64,000 nt of DNA from Tubiluchus corallicola (Eukaryota > Priapulida > Priapulimorpha > Priapulimorphida > Tubiluchidae), in contig JAQGDQ010000051.1 in NCBI GenBank assembly GCA_030141605.1, positions 576,997 through 640,996 on the forward strand, written 5' to 3'. The notes beneath the pieces are model-generated. The model ran no database searches. It was given only the letters and a program-made list of their open reading frames with translations, and was not told the DNA's origin. A program made the translations under genes and the position numbers. Shown piece after piece: positions 57,381-64,000 of this stretch (the stretch's first letter is position 1; every line of letters starts with the position of its first letter).

Positions 57381-60300
57381 AGCTAGAGTAATATCAAGCA
57401 TCTACAAAGAATTCGATTGTCAATCTCAAGTATCTGGCAGAAGGCTTCTACAGGCAATGTTAAGCATATGAATAGGGAAGTACACAGAAAGCCTCAATTA
57501 GTTTGTTAGAAGACACGTACACCTAAACTCAAGCATCTGGTAGGAAGATTCAACCGTTTGGTAAGACTGTATATATGCAATCTAAATGATCTACTAATAC
57601 ATCATGTCTGAAGGCACTTCCTCTGAACCCAATAATCTGTTAAGAAATACAGGCATCCTGAAACATCTAGTCAGAACGCAGAGCAGTCCCAAACATCTAC
57701 AAACAAACCGAAACATCTAGTCAGAGCTCACTTAGAGCAATCAGACATGTAGGCAGAAACATCTAGTCAAAACTCATGTAGAGCATTCCCAAACATATAC
57801 AAACAACCCAGAACATCTAGTCAAAAGTCACTTAGAGCAATCAGACATGTAGGCAGGAACATGTAGTCAGAAGACATTTAGAGCAGTCCCAAACATCTAC
57901 AAACAACCCGAAACATCTAGTCAAAACTCATCTAGAGTAACATCAAGTATTTGAACAGAGGAAATTCGATTGTCAATCTCAAGTATCTGGCAGAAGGCTT
58001 GTATAGGCAATGTTAAGCATCTGAACAGGGAAGTACACAGAAAGCCTCAATTAGCTTGTTAGAAGACACGTACACCTAAACTCAAGCATCTGGTAGGAAG
58101 ATTCAACCGTTTGGTAAGACTGTATATATGCAGTCTAAATGATCTAGTAATACATCAAGTCTGAAGGCACTTCCTCTGAACCCAATAATCTGTTAAGAAA
58201 TACAGGCATCCTGAAACATCTAGTCAGAACGCAGAGCAGTCCCAAACATCTACAAACAAACCGAAACATCTAGTCAGAGCTCACTTAGAGCAATCAGACA
58301 TGTAGGCAGAAACATCTAGTCAAAACTCGTTTAGAGCAGTCCCAAACATCTACAAACAACCCGAAACATCTAGTCAGAAGTCACTTAGAACAATATCAGA
58401 AATGTAGGCAGAAACATCTAGTCAAAACCCAGCTAGAGTAATATCAAGCATCTGGACATAGGAAATTCGATTGTCAATCTCAAGTATCTGGCAGAAGACG
58501 TCTACGGGCAATGTTAAGCATATGAATAGGGAAGTACACAGAAAGCCTCAATTAGTTTGTTAGAAGACACATACATCTAAGCTCTACAGAAATCCTGAAA
58601 CACCTAACCAGAACTCATTTAGAGCAGTCCCAAACATATACAAACAACCCGGAACATCTAGTCAGAAGTCACTTAGAGCAATATCAGGCATGTAGGCAGA
58701 AACATCTAGTCAAAACTCAGCTAGAGTAATATCAAGCATCTGGACATAGGAAATTCGATTGTCAATCTCAAGTATCTGGCAGAAGACGTCTACGGGCAAT
58801 GTTAAGCATATGAATAGGGAAGTACACAGAAAGCCTCAATTAGTTTGTTAGAAGACACGTACACCTAAACTCAAGCATCTGGTAGGAAGATTCAACCGTT
58901 TGGTAAGACTGTATATATGCAATCTAAATGATCTACTAATACATCATGTCTGAAGGCACTTCCTCTGAACCCAATAATCTGTTAAGAAATACAGGCATCC
59001 TGAAACATCTAGTCAGAACGCAGAGCAGTCCCAAACATCTACAAACAAACCGAAACATCTAGTCAGAGCTCACTTAGAGCAATCAGACATGTAGGCAGAA
59101 ACATCTAGTCAAAACTCGTTTAGAGCAGTCCCAAACATCTACAAACAACCCGAAACATCTAGTCAGAAGTCACTTAGAGCAATCAGACATGTAGGCAGGA
59201 ACATGTAGTCAGAAGACATTTAGAGCAGTCCCAAACATCTACAAACAACCCGAAACATCTAGTCAAAACTCATCTAGAGTAACATCAAGTATTTGAACAG
59301 AGGAAATTCGATTGTCAATCTCAAGTATCTGGCAGAAGGCTTGTATAGGCAATGTTAAGCATCTGAACAGGGAAGTACACAGAAAGCCTCAATTAGCTTG
59401 TTAGAAGACACGTACACCTAAACTCAAGCATCTGGTAGGAAGATTCAACCGTTTGGTAAGACTGTATATATGCAGTCTAAATGATCTAGTAATACATCAA
59501 GTCTGAAGGCACTTCCTCTGAACCCAATAATCTGTTAAGAAATACAGGCATCCTGAAACATCTAGTCAGAACGCAGAGCAGTCCCAAACATCTACAAACA
59601 AACCGAAACATCTAGTCAGAGCTCACTTAGAGCAATCAGACATGTAGGCAGAAACATCTAGTCAAAACTCGTTTAGAGCAGTCCCAAACATCTACAAACA
59701 ACCCGAAACATCTAGTCAGAAGTCACTTAGAACAATATCAGAAATGTAGGCAGAAACATCTAGTCAAAACCCAGCTAGAGTAATATCAAGCATCTGGACA
59801 TAGGAAATTCGATTGTCAATCTCAAGTATCTGGCAGAAGACGTCTACGGGCAATGATAAGCATATGAATAGGGAAATACACAGAAAGCCGCAATTAGCTT
59901 CTTAGAAGACACATACATCTAAGCTCTACAGAAATCCTGAAACACCTAACCAGAACTCATTTAGAGCAGTCCCAAACATATACAAACAACCCGGAACATC
60001 TAGTCAGAAGTCACTTAGAGCAATATCAGGCATGTAGGCAGAAACATCTAGTCAAAACTCAGCTAGAGTAATATCAAGTATCTAGACAAAGGAAATTCGA
60101 TTGTCAATCTCAAGTATCTGGCAGAAGGCTTCTACAGGCAATGTTAAGCATATGAATAGGGAAGTACACAGAAAGCCTCAATTAGTTTGTTAGAAGACAC
60201 GTACACCTAAACTCAAGCATCTGGTAGGAAGATTCAACCGTTTGGTAAGACTGTATATATGCAATCTAAATGATCTAGTAATACATCAAGTCTGAAGGCA

Positions 60301-63300
60301 CTTCCTCTGAACCCAATAATCTGTTAAGAAATACAGGCATCCTGAAACATCTAGTCAGAACGCAGAGCAGTCCCAAACATCTACAAACAAACCGAAACAT
60401 CTAGTCAGAGCTCACTTAGAGCAATCAGACATGTAGGCAGAAACATCTAGTCAAAACTCGTTTAGAGCAGTCCCAAACATCTACAAACAACCCGAAACAT
60501 CTAGTCAGAAGTCACTTAGAACAATATCAGAAATGTAGGCAGAAACATCTAGTCAAAACCCAGCTAGAGTAATATCAAGCATCTGGACATAGGAAATTCG
60601 ATTGTCAATCTCAAGTATCTGGCAGAAGACGTCTACGGGCAATGATAAGCATATGAATAGGGAAATACACAGAAAGCCGCAATTAGCTTCTTAGAAGACA
60701 CATACATCTAAGCTCTACAGAAATCCTGAAACACCTAACCAGAACTCATTTAGAGCAGTCCCAAACATATACAAACAACCCGGAACATCTAGTCAGAAGT
60801 CACTTAGAGCAATATCAGGCATGTAGGCAGAAACATCTAGTCAAAACTCAGCTAGAGTAATATCAAGTATCTAGACAAAGGAAATTCGATTGTCAATCTC
60901 AAGTATCTGGCAGAAGGCTTCTACAGGCAATGTTAAGCATATGAATAGGGAAGTACACAGAAAGCCTCAATTAGTTTGTTAGAAGACACGTACACCTAAA
61001 CTCAAGCATCTGGTAGGAAGATTCAACCGTTTGGTAAGACTGTATATATGCAGTCTAAATGATCTACTAATACATCATGTCTGAAGGCACTTCCTCTGAA
61101 CCCAATAATCTGTTAAGATATACAGGCATCCTGAAACATCTAGTCAGAACGCACTTAGAATAATCTCGAGCATCTAGACTGATAAAGTCTATTTCGAATC
61201 TCAGATATCTGGCAGAAGGCTTGTATAGGCAATGTTAAGCATATGAATAGGGAAGTACACAGAAAGCCTCAATTAGCTTGTTAGAAGACACGTACACCTA
61301 AACTCAAGCATCTGGTAGGAAGATTCAACCGTTTGGTAAGACTGTATATATGCAGTCTAAATGATCTAGTAATACATCAAGTCTGAAGGCACTTCCTCTG
61401 AACCCAATAATCTGTTAAGAAATACAGGCATCCTGAAACATCTAGTCAGAACGCAGAGCAGTCCCAAACATCTACAAACAAACCGAAACATCTAGTCAGA
61501 GCTCACTTAGAGCAATCAGACATGTAGGCAGAAACATCTAGTCAAAACTCATTTAGAGCAGTACCAAACATCTACAAACAACCCGGAACATCTAGTCAGA
61601 AGTCACTTAGAGCAATATCAGGCATGTAGGCAGAAATATCTAGTCAAAACTCATCTAGAGTAATATCAAGTATTTGGACAGAGGAAATTCGATTGTCAAT
61701 CTCAAGTATCTGGCAGAAGGCTTCTATAGGGAATGTTAAGCATCTGAACGGGGAAGTACACAGAAAGCCTCAATTAGCTTGTTAGAAGACACGTACACCT
61801 AAACTCAAGCATCTGGTAGGAAGATTCAACCGTTTGGTAAGACTGTATATATGCAGTCTAAATGATCTACTACTACATCATGTCTGAAGGCACTTCCTCT
61901 GAACCCAATAATCTGTTAAGATATACAGGCATCCTGAAACACCTTATCAGAACTCGCTTTGAGCTACCTGAAACATTTGACACCTACACAATTCTATTCA
62001 TCTATTGAGATATATAGACAAAATGCAGCATCTAACCAGAACTCATTTAGAGCAGTTCCAAACATATACAAACAACCCGGAACATCTAGTCAGAACGCAC
62101 TTAGAGCAATCAGACATGTAGGCAGAAACATCTAGTCAAAACTCATTTAGAGCAGTACCAAACATCTACAAACAACCCGAAACATCTAGTCAGAAGTCAC
62201 TTAGAGCAATATAGACAAAATGCAGCATCTAACCAGGACTCATTTAGAGCAGTCCCAAACATATACAAACAACCCGGAACATCTAGTCAGAAGTCACTTA
62301 GAGCAATATCAGGCATGTAGGCAGAAATATCTAGTCAAAACTCATCTAGAGTAATATCAAGTATTTGGACAGAGGAAATTCGATTGTCAATCTCAAGTAT
62401 CTGGCAGAAGGCTTCTATAGGGAATGTTAAGCATCTGAACGGGGAAGTACACAGAAAGCCTCAATTAGCTTGTTAGAAGACACGTACACCTAAACTCAAG
62501 CATCTGGTAGGAAGATTCAACCGTTTGGTAAGACTGTATATATGCAGTCTAAATGATCTACTACTACATCATGTCTGAAGGCACTTCCTCTGAACCCAAT
62601 AATCTGTTAAGATATACAGGCATCCTGAAACACCTTATCAGAACTCGCTTTGAGCTACCTGAAACATTTGACACCTACACAATTCTATTCATCTATTGAG
62701 ATATATAGACAAAATGCAGCATCTAACCAGAACTCATTTAGAGCAGTTCCAAACATATACAAACAACCCGGAACATCTAGTCAGAACGCACTTAGAGTAA
62801 TCTCTAGAATCTAGACTGATGAAGTCTATTTCGAATCTCAGATACCTAACCAGACGACCTGTGCAGGCAATGTTATACAATAAGAGAACACCTCTCATAT
62901 CTAGTAAGAAGGCTTCCACATCCAATTCTATTAATTTATTAAGATATACAGACGAACTGCAGCATCTAGTCAAAACTCACTTAGAGCTACCTGAAGCATT
63001 TGACACCTACACAATTCTGTTCATCTCTGGAGATATATAGACAAAATGTAGCATCTAACCAGAACTCATTTAGAGCAGTCCCAAACATATACAAACAACC
63101 CGGAACATCTAGTTATAACTCACTTAGAACAATATCAGAAATGTAGGCAGAAACATCTAGTCAAAACCCAGCTAGAGTAATATCAAGCATCTGGACAGAG
63201 GAAATTCGATTGTCAATCTCAAGTATCTGGCAGAAGGCTTCTATAGGCAATGTTAAGCATATGAATAGGGAAATACACAGAAAGCCCCAATTAGCTTGTT

Positions 63301-64000
63301 AGAAAACACGTACACCTAAACTCAAGCATCTGGTAGGAAGATTCAACCGTTTGGTAAGACTGTATATATGCAGTCTAAATGATCTAGTAATACATCATGT
63401 CTGAAGGCACTTCCTCTGAACCCAATAATCTGTTAAGATATACAGGCATCCTGAAACATCTAGTCAGAACGCACTTAGAATAATCTCTAGCATCTAGACT
63501 GATAAAGTCTATTTCGAATCTCAGATACCTAACCAGACGACCTGTACAGGCAATGTTATACAATGAGAGAACACCTCTCATATCTAGTTAGAAGGCATCC
63601 ACGTCCAATTCTATTAATTTACTAAGATATATAGACGAACTGCAGCATCTAGTCAAAACTCATTTAGAGCAGTCCCAAACATATACAAACAATCCGAATG
63701 TCAATCTCAAGTATCTGGCAGAAGGCTTCTATAGGCAATGTTAAGCATATGAATAGGGAAATACACAGAAAGCCCCAATTAGCTTGTTAGAAGACACGCA
63801 CATCTAAGATCTACAGAAATCCTGAAACACCTAACCAGAACTCATTTAGAGCAGTCCCAAACATATACAAACAACCCGGAACATCTAGTCGGAACTCACT
63901 TAGAGCAATCAGACATGTAGGCAGAAACATCTAGTCAAAACTCATTTAGAGCAGTTCCAAACATCTACAAACAACCCGAAACATCTAGTCAGAAGTCACT

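Larger units (their letters stand above)
51380..64000. repeat. Tandem array, domain 2, continuing past the window
   Basis: Units such as AAACATCTAGTCA.AACTCA..TAGAGCA, AAGTATCTGGCAGAAGACG..CAATGTT, AAGCATATGAATAGGGAAAT and shortened 14- and 20-bp units (AGACATGTAGGCAG; AAACATCTACAAACAACCCG) recur in a fixed order. Unit lengths cluster at 34-36 bp, with the short forms being truncations. Runs of short minus-strand frames are repeated identically, as expected of satellite copies, and are not genes. Confidence 0.93.

Noticed and set aside
54620-63581. Repeated ~64-codon minus-strand frame starting MRGVLSLYNIACTG
   Set aside because: It is a translation of one satellite segment repeated at 54.6, 57.1, 62.7 and 63.4 kb, with no start context or domain.
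46564-64000. CRISPR-like reading of the short repeats
   Set aside because: No unique spacers lie between identical repeats; units are diverged and contiguous, in a genome with spliced genes.

Overview
The window looks like AT-rich nuclear DNA of a protostome animal. It holds one recognisable cellular gene, with long introns full of decayed transposons, followed by a 17 kb tandem-repeat array. The gene is an ETS-domain transcription factor of the ELF/E74 type (insect name Eip74EF, ecdysone-induced protein 74EF). Besides the ETS domain it carries the [10 protein letters not shown] segment that I know from insect E74. This points to an arthropod or another ecdysozoan, but a mollusc or annelid cannot be excluded. 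No species assignment is possible from the sequence alone.

Layout. 1-10,674: non-coding, with LINE reverse-transcriptase relics (4.5-5.1 kb minus; 6.9-9.15 kb plus) and copies of an interspersed repeat whose longest copy is bounded by TGTTACG and CGTAACA. 10,675-42,020: the E74-like gene on the plus strand. Eight coding exons join in frame to 485 codons plus stop, and every intron has GT..AG ends. Its introns contain a stem-loop element enclosing a 17-bp minisatellite (12.0-12.3 kb), ~142-bp tandem modules (13.8-14.4 kb), a hAT deletion derivative with a perfect 8-bp target duplication (15.4-16.2 kb), microsatellites, a minisatellite split by a tRNA-related SINE (28.1-28.8 kb), a second LINE relic (32.5-33.6 kb), a Penelope-like fragment (38.6-39.1 kb) and a Ty3/gypsy-type integrase fragment (39.9-40.1 kb). 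42,021-46,563: 3' flank with a large inverted-repeat element (42.7-43.5 kb) that may lie in the transcript's 3' end. 46,564-64,000: tandem array continuing past the window edge.

The array is the most unusual part. Two domains, 46.6-50.5 kb and 50.5-64.0 kb, look different but both reduce to one ancestral monomer of about 34-35 bp. The first domain has an almost identical 1,674-bp higher-order duplication. The second has higher-order blocks of about 789 bp and about 555 bp, and begins with an inverted block that makes a palindrome with ~98-bp arms.

No rRNA gene, convincing functional tRNA, CRISPR array or prokaryotic operon was seen. Apart from the E74 exons, the short open frames are transposon relics, repeat translations or unsupported.
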